Assembly (NCBI RefSeq): GCF_001011155.1
Contig: NZ_CP011479.1
Span: 3,118,501 to 3,182,500 of the forward strand
DNA length: 64,000 nt
Reading direction: 5' to 3'
DNA from: Hoeflea sp. IMCC20628
GTDB taxonomy: Bacteria > Pseudomonadota > Alphaproteobacteria > Rhizobiales > Rhizobiaceae
The notes below the pieces were generated by a model. It was given only the letters and a program-made list of their open reading frames with translations. It was not told where the DNA came from and did no database searches. The position numbers and the translations under genes were made by a program. Shown here piece by piece: positions 56,719 to 64,000 of the stretch (positions are counted from its first letter, which is position 1; every line of letters starts with the position of its first letter).

Positions 56719-57350
56719 GCCGGGCGCACCAATGCAGTGCGCAAAGCCTCGACCTCGGCCCGGCAGCAGCAGCCTTCGAGGTGGTCATTGACCAGCCCCA
56801 TGGCCTGCATGAAGGCATAGACTGTCGTTGGACCAACAAAGCTCCAGCCGCGTTTCTTCAGATCCTTGGAGATGCGGGTCGATACCGCGGTTGTCGGATT
56901 GGCGGTCAGCGTGAAGTAGTCCACCGTCGCAGGCCGCTCGTCGGGACCCGGCTCATGGCTCCAGAAATAGGCGGCAAGCGAACCGAACTCATCGACCACC
57001 TCGATGGCGCGATGGGCATTGTTGATGGTCGAAACGATCTTGCCGCGATGCCGGACAATGCCCTTGTCTGCAACCAGCCGTTCGATATCGGCATCGTCAA
57101 ACAGCGCTACCTTGCGGAAATCAAAACCGGCGAAACCGGCACGAAAACTCTCGCGCTTGCGCAGGATGGTCAGCCAGGAAAGGCCTGCCTGGAACCCCTC
57201 CAGGCAGATCTTTTCAAACAGGCGGATATCATTGGTAACCGGCCTGCCCCACTCGTCGTCATGATAGGCGAGATAGTCTGGCAGGTTGCTGGGCCAGAAG
57301 CAGCGGGTGCGGCCATCATCTCCGGTGATCAGGCCGTTTTCATGCGCCAT
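56715..57350 (-). CDS. tag: DNA-3-methyladenine glycosylase I
   Basis: A 211-residue Tag that removes 3-methyladenine from DNA in base excision repair. RCFWPSNLPDYLAYHDDEWGRP holds the Cys and His of the zinc snap, LFEKICLEGFQAGLSWLTILRKR is the signature, and the C-terminal MGLVNDHLEGCCCR supplies further zinc ligands. Length is normal. Coupled to the DUF1801 gene. Confidence 0.93.
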   Translation of the reverse strand: MAHENGLITGDDGRTRCFWPSNLPDYLAYHDDEWGRPVTNDIRLFEKICLEGFQAGLSWLTILRKRESFRAGFAGFDFRKVALFDDADIERLVADKGIVRHRGKIVSTINNAHRAIEVVDEFGSLAAYFWSHEPGPDERPATVDYFTLTANPTTAVSTRISKDLKKRGWSFVGPTTVYAFMQAMGLVNDHLEGCCCRAEVEALRTALVRPA

Positions 57351-57588
57351 GGGGTCGCTCTTGTCATGGTTAATCGGGAATCGACGGCAATTAAGCGGTC
57401 GTTCACTGCGTTTGGCAAGGCAGCGATAACCCTAAGCAGAGCTTTCTACCCAAACGGGCATTTTAGGCGTTTGGATTCACCAATTGATTCCACTCTAGCC
57501 TCACCATGAGCCTTGCACACAGGGCCATTGCCGCAAAACCGGCGATGGCGTCCTGTTCAAATCAGACGAAAGGTATTGGGTCCGTCCG

Positions 57589-58356
57589 ATGAAAAAACTT
57601 GCAATCCTAGTCCTGTCAGGCGCGGCGCTAAGCCTCGCCTCCATCACTGCCCCGGCAATCGCGGGCGAACGCTATGGCCAGCGCCCGCCGGTTGTATTGA
57701 GCCCGGATCTGACTGCTCCCTGGGTGCTGCAGCTTGGTGGCCACGCGGCACCGCGTGGCGGCGTGGTCTACCGGACCCAGCCGAAGGTTGCCCGGGCGCC
57801 GGTCTATCAGAGCCGCTCACTCAAGGTTGAACCGCGGCGGGTTACCAATGTGGCGCTGGCCGCACCACGCGTCAAAGCCGCGCCTACCCGCCAGATCGGC
57901 TCGCAATTCCTGCCGCAGATGGTGTCTTACGACGGCAACCAGAAGCCCGGCACGATCATTATCAACACCAGCGAACGTTATCTCTATTTCGTCACCGGCA
58001 ATGGCCAGGCGCGACGCTACGGTGTTGGCGTAGGCAAGGAAGGCCATGCCTGGAGCGGCACCGAGAAAATCACCCGCAAAGCAGAGTGGCCGGGCTGGAC
58101 GCCGCCCGCCGAAATGATCAAGCGAGTGCGCGAAAAGGAAGGTCGAATTCTGCCGGCCCATATGAAAGGCGGCCCGGAAAACCCCCTCGGCGCCCGGGCG
58201 CTCTACCTCGGCTCGACGCTTTACCGGATACACGGCACCAACCAGCCCTGGACCATCGGCAAGGCGGTCTCATCGGGCTGTATCCGGATGCGAAATGAAG
58301 ATGTCACCGACCTCTATGAGCAGGTAAAAGTGGGCGCCAAAGTTATCGTCATATGA
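57589..58356 (+). CDS. L,D-transpeptidase (YkuD domain), paralogue 1
   Basis: A 255-residue periplasmic protein with a signal peptide (MKKLAILVLSGAALSLASITAPAIAG). The YkuD domain covers about residues 115-255, with catalytic HGTNQPWTIGKAVSSGCIRM (His and Cys). It should make 3-3 peptidoglycan cross-links or attach proteins to the wall. The N-terminal ~90 residues are a Pro/Arg-rich linker. A second paralogue follows 162 bp downstream. Confidence 0.9.
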   Translation: MKKLAILVLSGAALSLASITAPAIAGERYGQRPPVVLSPDLTAPWVLQLGGHAAPRGGVVYRTQPKVARAPVYQSRSLKVEPRRVTNVALAAPRVKAAPTRQIGSQFLPQMVSYDGNQKPGTIIINTSERYLYFVTGNGQARRYGVGVGKEGHAWSGTEKITRKAEWPGWTPPAEMIKRVREKEGRILPAHMKGGPENPLGARALYLGSTLYRIHGTNQPWTIGKAVSSGCIRMRNEDVTDLYEQVKVGAKVIVI

Positions 58357-58381
58357 TCAGCCAAAAATATACCGAGATATC

Positions 58382-58418
58382 AAACCCGGTCCGGCGCCAG
58401 CGCCGCGGCCGGGTTTTT
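58382..58418 (+). terminator. Terminator behind L,D-transpeptidase 1
   Basis: AAACCCGG...CCGGGTTT with an internal GC-rich hairpin and TTTTT, 25 bp after the stop codon. It separates the two transpeptidase genes into their own transcripts. Confidence 0.75.
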
Positions 58419-58518
58419 CATGTCCGGGTGCAATTGTTTTGCCCGCCGTAACGGTTGATCCCCTGAAAAACGGTGGTACCTTTGCCTTCAGGGGCCGAAG
58501 CACGAACAAGGGGACACC

Positions 58519-59229
58519 ATGATCTTTCCACGACTCTCAACCCGATTTGCCATTATCGCAGCGAGCGCCTTGACGTTTCTGATCGCGCCTGCGCTGCCGG
58601 ATGCGTCGGCCATGCCGCGGAGCGCGGCACCTGCAGCAACCGAAACGGCGTTGCCGATCGTGCAGATCGCGCAATCGAAAAAGCCGAAGTCGAAATTCTG
58701 GCGCAAGAAGGTCAGGCTGCAGACGGACCAGAAACCCGGCACCATCATCATCGATACCAACACCAAATATCTCTATTATGTCGAAGGTAAGAACCGAGCC
58801 ACTCGCTATGGCGTCGGCGTCGGTCGCGAGGGATTTGGTTGGTCAGGAACCGTGAAAGTTGGCCGCAAGGCCGAATGGCCGGGCTGGACTCCACCCGCCA
58901 CCATGATTGCGCGTGAACGCAAGAAGGGGCGCCATTTGCCGGCTCATATGAAAGGCGGGCCCAACAATCCGCTCGGCGCGCGCGCGCTGTACCTCTACAA
59001 GGGTGGACGCGACACCATCTTCCGCATTCACGGCACCAATCAGCCCTGGACGATAGGCCTGAACATGTCGTCAGGCTGCATCCGGATGATGAACGAGGAT
59101 GTCGAGCATCTCTACAGCCGCGCTGGTATCGGCTCCAAGGTCATCGTGATCGGCCCCAAAGGCAAAGGCTCGGAGAAACTCTACACCGACCGCGGGATGG
59201 ATTTCTTCGGCTCGCTGTTCGGCGGTTGA
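58519..59229 (+). CDS. L,D-transpeptidase (YkuD domain), paralogue 2
   Basis: A 236-residue protein with a signal peptide or membrane anchor (STRFAIIAASALTFLIAPALPDASA). The YkuD domain follows, with HGTNQPWTIGLNMSSGCIRM, nearly identical around the catalytic Cys to paralogue 1. PGTIIIDTNTKYLYYVEG matches the first gene's PGTIIINTSERYLYFVTG. AAGGGGA precedes the ATG. A C-terminal addition after the domain (GKGSEKLYTDRGMDFFGSLFGG) distinguishes it. Confidence 0.9.
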   Translation: MIFPRLSTRFAIIAASALTFLIAPALPDASAMPRSAAPAATETALPIVQIAQSKKPKSKFWRKKVRLQTDQKPGTIIIDTNTKYLYYVEGKNRATRYGVGVGREGFGWSGTVKVGRKAEWPGWTPPATMIARERKKGRHLPAHMKGGPNNPLGARALYLYKGGRDTIFRIHGTNQPWTIGLNMSSGCIRMMNEDVEHLYSRAGIGSKVIVIGPKGKGSEKLYTDRGMDFFGSLFGG

Positions 59230-59272
59230 GCCTGCGGTTTCATCGCATCTGCTGTAAGCGGCATTGACAGAC

Positions 59273-59301
59273 AAGGCGGCGTTTTGGGACGCCGCCTTTT
59301 T
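59273..59301 (+). terminator. Rho-independent terminator behind L,D-transpeptidase 2
   Basis: AAGGCGGCGT-N6-ACGCCGCCTT followed by TTT: a perfect 10-bp stem with U-tract between converging genes. Confidence 0.8.
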
Positions 59302-59332
59302 CGTTAGAGCATCAGAAATCCGCTTCGGAGCC

Positions 59333-60670
59333 CTATTCGGCGGCTTCCAGCCGCACCGTCTTGACTGCGATTGGCAATCCGACGGGTTTTTCGCCGCCAT
59401 AGACCCAGTCGAGCAATTCCACCGTGTGGATGATCGGGATATCGGTGCCGCCGGCGATCTGGGTCATGCAGCCGATGTTGCCGGTGGCGATCAGGTCCGG
59501 CTTGGTGCTTTCGATGTTTTTCACCTTGCGGTCACGCAGCGTGCGGGCAATCTCGGGCTGCATGATGTTGTAGGTGCCAGCCGATCCACAGCACAGATGG
59601 CCCTCGGGCGGGTCCTTGACGGTAAAGCCCGCAGCCTTGAGCAGCGCCTTGGGCTGCACCGTGATCTTCTGGCCATGCTGCATCGAACAGGCCGAATGAT
59701 AGGCCACGACCATGTTTGCGCCATTGACTGGAGCTGGCATCCCGATGGTGGCAAGGTATTCGGTGATGTCCTTGGCGAGCGCGGACACGACGGCGGCCTT
59801 TTGCGCATAGGCCGGGTCCTCACGCAACATGAAGCCATAATCCTTGATCGTCGTGCCACAGCCCGATGCAGTGATGATGATGGCATCCAGACCGCCATTG
59901 TCGATTGCCCGCGTCCAGACGTCGACATTGTTGCGCGCGGCGTCGAGCGCATCGTGCTCGCGGCCCATGTGATGCACCAGCGCGCCGCAACAGCCCTCGC
60001 CTTCCGGCACCACCACTTCGACACCAATGCGGTTGAGCAACCGGATTGTCGCCTCGTTGATGCCGGGCTTGAGCACCGGCTGCGCGCAACCGGTGAGGAT
60101 GGCGACACGGCCACGGCGTACAGCGGAAGCGGCATGGGTTCCCGGTTTGGCGAATTTCGACGGCTCGGGTACGGAAGCCGGCGCAAGTTCCAGCATCGCG
60201 GCCACCGGTTTCATGCCGGGCAGCACCTTGAACAGCGGCGCGAATGGACGGCCGATGCGGGCGGCGTAAAGCGAAGCGCGGAAGCGTCCTGGATAAGGCA
60301 AAACAAGCGCCAGCAATCCACGGATCAACCGGTCGGTGAGCGGCCGCTTGTAGGTCTTTTCGATATGGGCGCGGGCATGGTCCACCAGATGCATGTAATT
60401 GACGCCCGACGGGCATGTGGTCATGCAAGCCAGGCAGGACAGGCAGCGGTCGATATGGGTGACCACCTGCTTGTCGGCGGGCCGGTCATTTTCCAGCATG
60501 TCCTTGATCAGATAGATCCGGCCACGCGGGCTGTCGAGTTCATTGCCGAGCGTCACATAGGTTGGGCAGGTGGCGGTACAGAAACCGCAATGGACGCATT
60601 TTCTGAGGATCTTTTCGGATTCGGCGACACCGGGGTCTTGGAGTTGCTCGACGGTGAAATTGGTCTGCAT
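59333..60670 (-). CDS. glcF: Glycolate oxidase iron-sulfur subunit
   Basis: A 445-residue GlcF that passes electrons from the GlcD/GlcE flavin part to the respiratory chain. Two 4Fe-4S motifs are present: CVHCGFCTATCPTY and CLSCLACMTTCPSG. Two CCG-type domains follow (GCCGALVHHMG; LCCGSAGTYN). The ATG at 60670 overlaps the receiver gene's stop (TGATG), with GGGGAAAAG in that gene as ribosome site, so its translation now depends on the inserted gene. Confidence 0.94.
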   Translation of the reverse strand: MQTNFTVEQLQDPGVAESEKILRKCVHCGFCTATCPTYVTLGNELDSPRGRIYLIKDMLENDRPADKQVVTHIDRCLSCLACMTTCPSGVNYMHLVDHARAHIEKTYKRPLTDRLIRGLLALVLPYPGRFRASLYAARIGRPFAPLFKVLPGMKPVAAMLELAPASVPEPSKFAKPGTHAASAVRRGRVAILTGCAQPVLKPGINEATIRLLNRIGVEVVVPEGEGCCGALVHHMGREHDALDAARNNVDVWTRAIDNGGLDAIIITASGCGTTIKDYGFMLREDPAYAQKAAVVSALAKDITEYLATIGMPAPVNGANMVVAYHSACSMQHGQKITVQPKALLKAAGFTVKDPPEGHLCCGSAGTYNIMQPEIARTLRDRKVKNIESTKPDLIATGNIGCMTQIAGGTDIPIIHTVELLDWVYGGEKPVGLPIAVKTVRLEAAE

Positions 60671-61098
60671 CAACTTTTCCCCGCGTATTTTTCAACAAAC
60701 TTCACAACGGAAACACTTGAACTGACGACATCTTCTGCTCCAGCCTCCATTAGTTTCGCTCGGCTACCTAAACCTCTCGCGCCAGCGAATATCAGAACCG
60801 GCATTTTTTCATCAATTTTTCGAATCAGTTTAAGCAACTCCAATCCGGCAAATTTGTTATCGAATCCGTTCTCCATTCTTCCTAAATCTGAAATTACTGC
60901 TGAATAATCTAAACTTGAAATTTTGCTTAATGCGTCTTCCGTACTAATGGACAGATCAATGTCTACCCCCTTCTCCTTGAATGACTCAATCAAGTGGGCA
61001 TTGTTTATCGGGAAATCATCTACCCACAAAACTCTCCGGGAGCTCCCTATAGCAGCAGAAAATTCTTTTTCCTCTATAAACGCTTCGCCATTTTCCAT
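60670..61098 (-). CDS. Atypical response-regulator receiver protein in the AT-rich insert
   Basis: A 142-residue stand-alone receiver fold with no output domain. The acidic pair Asp27-Asp28 (VLWVDDFP) and phospho-acceptor Asp71 (VISDLG) are present. The Thr/Ser of strand 4 is Ala105 (LIFAGARG) and the conserved strand-5 Lys is Ser (EDVVSSS), so normal phosphoryl signalling is doubtful. GC is about 40 %. Four bases after the small membrane protein gene and overlapping glcF by one base. Could be a pseudo-receiver adaptor; function unknown. Confidence 0.75.
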   Translation of the reverse strand: MENGEAFIEEKEFSAAIGSSRRVLWVDDFPINNAHLIESFKEKGVDIDLSISTEDALSKISSLDYSAVISDLGRMENGFDNKFAGLELLKLIRKIDEKMPVLIFAGARGLGSRAKLMEAGAEDVVSSSVSVVKFVEKYAGKS

Positions 61099-61320
61099 CT
61101 TCTATACTCTTTCCTGAATATCAAAAATATCTTTCCTAAAATTTTCGGCCATCTCTTGCGCTGTGATCTCAAAACCAGCGAATTTTATAGTCATATTACT
61201 CTTCTTGAATATTGATTTTATAAATGGTTGAAGTCGAAAAAAGACGACCATAAAAGCTATTGGCCAAGCTAGCGAAGCAACTGCAGACCAGAATTCAGCT
61301 TCTATAAATAAATCAGCCAT
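60690..61320. other. AT-rich two-gene insert within the glycolate oxidase operon
   Basis: GC over 60-base lines here runs 28-53 % (mostly 32-45 %), against 60-70 % in glcF, glcE and glcD. The insert holds only the membrane protein and receiver genes, begins directly after the DUF4870 stop and ends at the glcF start. No direct repeats, integrase or insertion-sequence ends were found at the edges. Typical acquisition by homologous replacement or illegitimate recombination is inferred. Confidence 0.7.
61102..61320 (-). CDS. Small single-pass membrane protein in the AT-rich insert
   Basis: A 72-residue protein. One transmembrane helix covers about residues 10-30 (FWSAVASLAWPIAFMVVFF); a basic KSIFKKSN follows, then a cytosolic amphipathic tail (IKFAGFEITAQEMAENFRKDIFDIQERV). 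The frame is open upstream to 61386, but the ATG at 61320 lies one base after the DUF4870 stop and was chosen. With the receiver gene four bases downstream, it may be the receiver's membrane partner. No family is recognised. Confidence 0.65.
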   Translation of the reverse strand: MADLFIEAEFWSAVASLAWPIAFMVVFFRLQPFIKSIFKKSNMTIKFAGFEITAQEMAENFRKDIFDIQERV

Positions 61321-61321
61321 G

Positions 61322-61699
61322 TCAGAGCAGCCAGCTTTGCGGATTGGCGATGGATTCGTTGCGGCCAAGTTTCTGGAGACCCACAACGGTGCGGACGATG
61401 ACCCAGATTGCGACCAGGATCATTGTCAGCATGCCGATCATGACGATCATCAGCAGCCCGCTGATAAACACACCCAGAAGGCCGAGCCAGAAGGTTCTGA
61501 TTGCCCAGGTGTAATGGCTCTCGAGCCAGGGCTCCGATTTGCCGCGATTGAGGTGGGCCAGCACAATGCCGACGATGCCGGTGATTCCGATGACGAAACT
61601 CGCCAGATACAGGATGTAGATGACCTGCAGATTGGCCTTGCCGGGTTCGAGCCAGCGATCTGTCTGGCGCGGTTCAGGGGCGTGGTCCGGATTGCTCAT
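61322..61699 (-). CDS. DUF4870-type membrane protein
   Basis: A 125-residue protein with three hydrophobic helices (VIYILYLASFVIGITGIVGIVLAHL; FWLGLLGVFISGLLMIVMIGMLTMILVAIWVIV). It has a soluble N-terminus (SNPDHAPEPRQTDRW) and matches DUF4870/Tic20-like membrane proteins of unknown function. GAAGGAGC precedes the ATG. It lies 46 bp after glcE and is part of the glycolate operon by position. Confidence 0.75.
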   Translation of the reverse strand: MSNPDHAPEPRQTDRWLEPGKANLQVIYILYLASFVIGITGIVGIVLAHLNRGKSEPWLESHYTWAIRTFWLGLLGVFISGLLMIVMIGMLTMILVAIWVIVRTVVGLQKLGRNESIANPQSWLL

Positions 61700-61745
61700 T
61701 GCGTGCTCCTTCGTTTGAAACTGGATCTTAAACCGCGATAATCTA

Positions 61746-62963
61746 TCACATGGTGTCGGTCATGCGACCCGGATTGAGAATGCCGCCGGGATCGAACTGG
61801 TCCTTGATGCGCCGTGCCAGGGCCTCCAGCGGTTTGGGCTGTGGTTCGAACACCGGCACCGTTGTCCGGATGGCTGCATCGGCGCGCACCAGCGTAGCGT
61901 GACCGCCGCCAAGCGCCTTGATGTATTGGCGGATCAAATCGGCCTCGGGATCGGCTTCCATGCACAGCCAGACCAGACCTCCCTGCCAATCGTAAAACGC
62001 ATTGACGCCGGTCTTGAGCCGCAGCGCCGCGACCAGTTGGTGGCCGGCGCTTGGGGCGACAGACACCCGCCAGACCGGCTTCATGCTGCCATCGGCAAAG
62101 GGTTTCACATCGCGGATGTCGCGCCAGAGATCGCGGGATCCTTCAGTCGCAAGCACTGTGACCTCGCCGCGACGGCTCATTTCCGCAACCAGCCGTTCGG
62201 TACGCACCGTGACAGACGGGATCAGGCCTTCGAGCCGCAGAACGGTCGCCGGGCCGCCGGGGAGACCACTGCCTGCGAACTTATGAATCACGCTTTCAGG
62301 CAGATGCGCCGCCCCCGACACTTCCACTGACATGGTCATGGCTGCGGCCATAGCTTCGGCGGCTTGTGCATCATTGAGACCGGACACAACAATCGAGACG
62401 GAGGTTTCAGGCTTCGGCAGTACCTTGAAAATGACTTCACAGAGAACTCCGAGTGTGCCCCAGGAGCCCGCCAGCAGCTTGACCAGATCGAGACCGGTGA
62501 CATTTTTCATCACCCGGCCACCGCTTTTGACTAATTCGCCGGAGCCGTTGACGAAGCGGACGCCAAGCAGACTGTCACGTGCTGCACCTGCAAGGATACG
62601 CCGCGGGCCCGCGATGTTTGCGGCAAACACGCCGCCAATGGTTGGCTCGCCAGTTGAGCCGAGCAGTGGCCGGTAATCCATCGGCTCAAAGGTGAGCATC
62701 TGGTTGTTGGCATCGAGCGCCGCCTCGATTTCGGCAAGCGGCGTGCCGGCGCGGGCTGCCATCACCAATTCCGATGGATCGTAATTGGTGATGCCGCTGA
62801 GCCTTGCCAGCGACAGCGTCGCGGCGGATTGCACCGGCCGGCCAAAGCTCAGCTTGGTGCCGCTGCCCCTGATCTCGATCGGCTGCTTGGCGGCGTTTGC
62901 CTCGGTGACGATACGCGCCACATCGTCTTCGGTTTCGGGATACTGGATGTCCACCGCACTCAT
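61746..62963 (-). CDS. glcE: Glycolate oxidase FAD-binding subunit
   Basis: A 405-residue GlcE with the PCMH-type FAD-binding fold: EIRGSGTKLSFGRP, LGSTGEPTIGGVFAANIAGPRRI and GSWGTLGVLCEVIFKVLP. It lacks the long substrate domain of GlcD and pairs with it. The ATG overlaps the glcD stop by four bases. Confidence 0.94.
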   Translation of the reverse strand: MSAVDIQYPETEDDVARIVTEANAAKQPIEIRGSGTKLSFGRPVQSAATLSLARLSGITNYDPSELVMAARAGTPLAEIEAALDANNQMLTFEPMDYRPLLGSTGEPTIGGVFAANIAGPRRILAGAARDSLLGVRFVNGSGELVKSGGRVMKNVTGLDLVKLLAGSWGTLGVLCEVIFKVLPKPETSVSIVVSGLNDAQAAEAMAAAMTMSVEVSGAAHLPESVIHKFAGSGLPGGPATVLRLEGLIPSVTVRTERLVAEMSRRGEVTVLATEGSRDLWRDIRDVKPFADGSMKPVWRVSVAPSAGHQLVAALRLKTGVNAFYDWQGGLVWLCMEADPEADLIRQYIKALGGGHATLVRADAAIRTTVPVFEPQPKPLEALARRIKDQFDPGGILNPGRMTDTM

Positions 62964-64000
62964 GCTGCTGTCCTGCCTTTATCGGCAGCGCTTTGATTGC
63001 CCGGCTGGCTGCCATTGCGACGGTCCAGGGGAAACACCTTGGACGGATTGAGGATCCATTTGGGATCGAAGGCGGCGCGCACGCGCATCTGCTGGGCCAG
63101 ATCTATATCGGAATATTGGTGCCGCATGAGATCCCGCTTTTCGATGCCGACGCCATGTTCACCGGTCAGGCAGCCGCCGGCGTCGACGCACAGTTTGAGA
63201 ATGTCGTTGCCCGCCATTTCGGCTTTCAGGCTTTCCTCGGGATCATTGGCATCAAACAGAATCAGCGGATGCATGTTGCCGTCGCCGGCATGAAACACAT
63301 TGGCGACGCGCAGTCCGTAACGGTCGATGATCTCGCTGGTCTTGGCCAGCACATGGGACAGTTGCCCGAGCGGCACGGTGCCGTCCATGCAGATATAGTC
63401 GGCGATGCGGCCGGTGGCGCCGAAAGCCGATTTCCGGCCCTTCCAGATCAGCGCCGCTTCCGTCGCTGACTGGCTTTCCCGGATTGTCTTGACGCCATGC
63501 TTGCCGGCAATCGCAATGATGCGCTCCAGCATGGCGTCCATTTCTGCGTCCGAACCCTCGACCTCGACGATCAGCAACGCCTCGACATCCATCGGGTAAC
63601 CGGCATGAGCAAAGGCTTCGCAAATTTCGATGGCCGGCTTGTCCATGAATTCGATGGCAACAGGAATGATGCCCGAGCCGATGATGTCGGTAACACATGC
63701 CCCGGCGGCCACGGAGGTTTCAAAACCGAACAGCACCGGACGCGCTCCTTCGGGCTTGGCAATCAGCCTGACGGTTGCTTCAGTGACAATACCGAGTTGG
63801 CCTTCCGAGCCGCAGATCAGCCCCAGCAGATCGTATCCTGCCGAATCCAGCGCCTTGCCGCCAATGTCGACGACAGAGCCATCGAACATCACCATCTTGA
63901 CGCCCATCAGATTGTTGGTGGTGACGCCATATTTGAGGCAGTGGGCGCCACCGGAGTTCATCCCGATATTTCCGCCGATGGTGCAGGCCAGCTGCGAACT
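62960..64000 (-). CDS. glcD: Glycolate oxidase catalytic flavoprotein subunit (5' partial)
   Basis: The C-terminal 346 residues of GlcD are visible; the frame runs off the window edge at base 64000. GGNIGMNSGGAHCLKYGVTTNN is FAD-domain sequence, and HAGDGNMHPLILFD with GCLTGEHGVGIEKRDLM belongs to the substrate domain with catalytic His. It oxidises glycolate (or lactate) to glyoxylate. First gene of the glc operon, glcD-glcE-DUF4870-insert-glcF. Confidence 0.94.
   Translation of the reverse strand, partial: SSQLACTIGGNIGMNSGGAHCLKYGVTTNNLMGVKMVMFDGSVVDIGGKALDSAGYDLLGLICGSEGQLGIVTEATVRLIAKPEGARPVLFGFETSVAAGACVTDIIGSGIIPVAIEFMDKPAIEICEAFAHAGYPMDVEALLIVEVEGSDAEMDAMLERIIAIAGKHGVKTIRESQSATEAALIWKGRKSAFGATGRIADYICMDGTVPLGQLSHVLAKTSEIIDRYGLRVANVFHAGDGNMHPLILFDANDPEESLKAEMAGNDILKLCVDAGGCLTGEHGVGIEKRDLMRHQYSDIDLAQQMRVRAAFDPKWILNPSKVFPLDRRNGSQPGNQSAADKGRTAA

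Noticed and set aside
57365-57400. Spaced TTAA motifs upstream of the first L,D-transpeptidase
   Set aside because: The spacing is much greater than the 7 bp of a CtrA box.
60660-61330. Insertion-sequence ends or target-site duplications around the AT-rich insert
   Set aside because: No inverted ends, direct repeats or transposase/integrase were visible at the borders.

Overview
The window reads as chromosomal DNA of a Rhizobiales (Hyphomicrobiales) alphaproteobacterium, perhaps a marine Hoeflea-like strain. Evidence: high GC (mostly 60-70 %), the short HisG/HisZ/HisS trio, the DUF2093-lpxK-waaA-DUF374-DUF4170-cysQ-pmbA block, a BA14K-type secreted protein, YkuD L,D-transpeptidases, a perfect CtrA box (TTAA-N7-TTAAC) and a CIRCE-controlled groESL. 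The genus is a guess from remembered gene style. No rRNA, tRNA, CRISPR array, insertion sequence or integrase was seen.

Layout. 1-2503: the 3' end of an ASPIC/UnbV (CRTAC1-like) protein, then a fatty-acyl/DmdB-like CoA ligase. 2578-15374: a galactoside regulon. An IclR regulator and a CUT1 ATPase on the minus strand diverge from an operon of solute-binding protein, two permeases, GH36 alpha-galactosidase, SDR sugar dehydrogenase, KDGal kinase, KDPGal aldolase, sugar lactonase and GH42 beta-galactosidase. Together these import galactosides, free galactose and run the De Ley-Doudoroff route; only galactonate dehydratase is missing. 15401-20579: a methylated-amine locus with a StcD-like flavoprotein, a small secreted protein and a non-pyrrolysine MttB homologue, next to a LysR regulator. 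20569-23770: two signalling genes (GGDEF-EAL and PAS-PAS-receiver) near a CtrA box. 24053-31823: mutL, then lipid A/LPS core genes with conserved companions (DUF374 acyltransferase, DUF4170, CysQ-like phosphatase, PmbA). 31925-35635: CPA2 antiporter, VOC protein, MATE exporter. 35647-39992: patatin-like protein, rsmD, rluB with a long disordered tail, tadA and a lipoprotein. 40179-46691: ileS, then the HAD-ribF-SDR-SDR operon. 46845-48951: CIRCE-groES-groEL. 49449-50907: small PAS-like, DoxX and membrane proteins. 51174-54690: hisG-hisZ-hisS. 54816-59229: BA14K, DMT exporter, tag-DUF1801 and two L,D-transpeptidases. 59333-64000: glycolate oxidase glcD-glcE-DUF4870-[two-gene AT-rich insert]-glcF.

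Most notable: (1) a roughly 630-bp AT-rich cassette (small membrane protein plus atypical receiver protein) fitted without gaps into the glycolate oxidase operon; (2) an AT-rich mosaic segment inside hisS; (3) the MttB/StcD-like locus with no corrinoid protein and an altered Fe-S cysteine motif; (4) the CtrA-box-linked signalling pair; (5) the near-complete galactoside operon with a likely IclR operator and an intercistronic hairpin behind the binding-protein gene.
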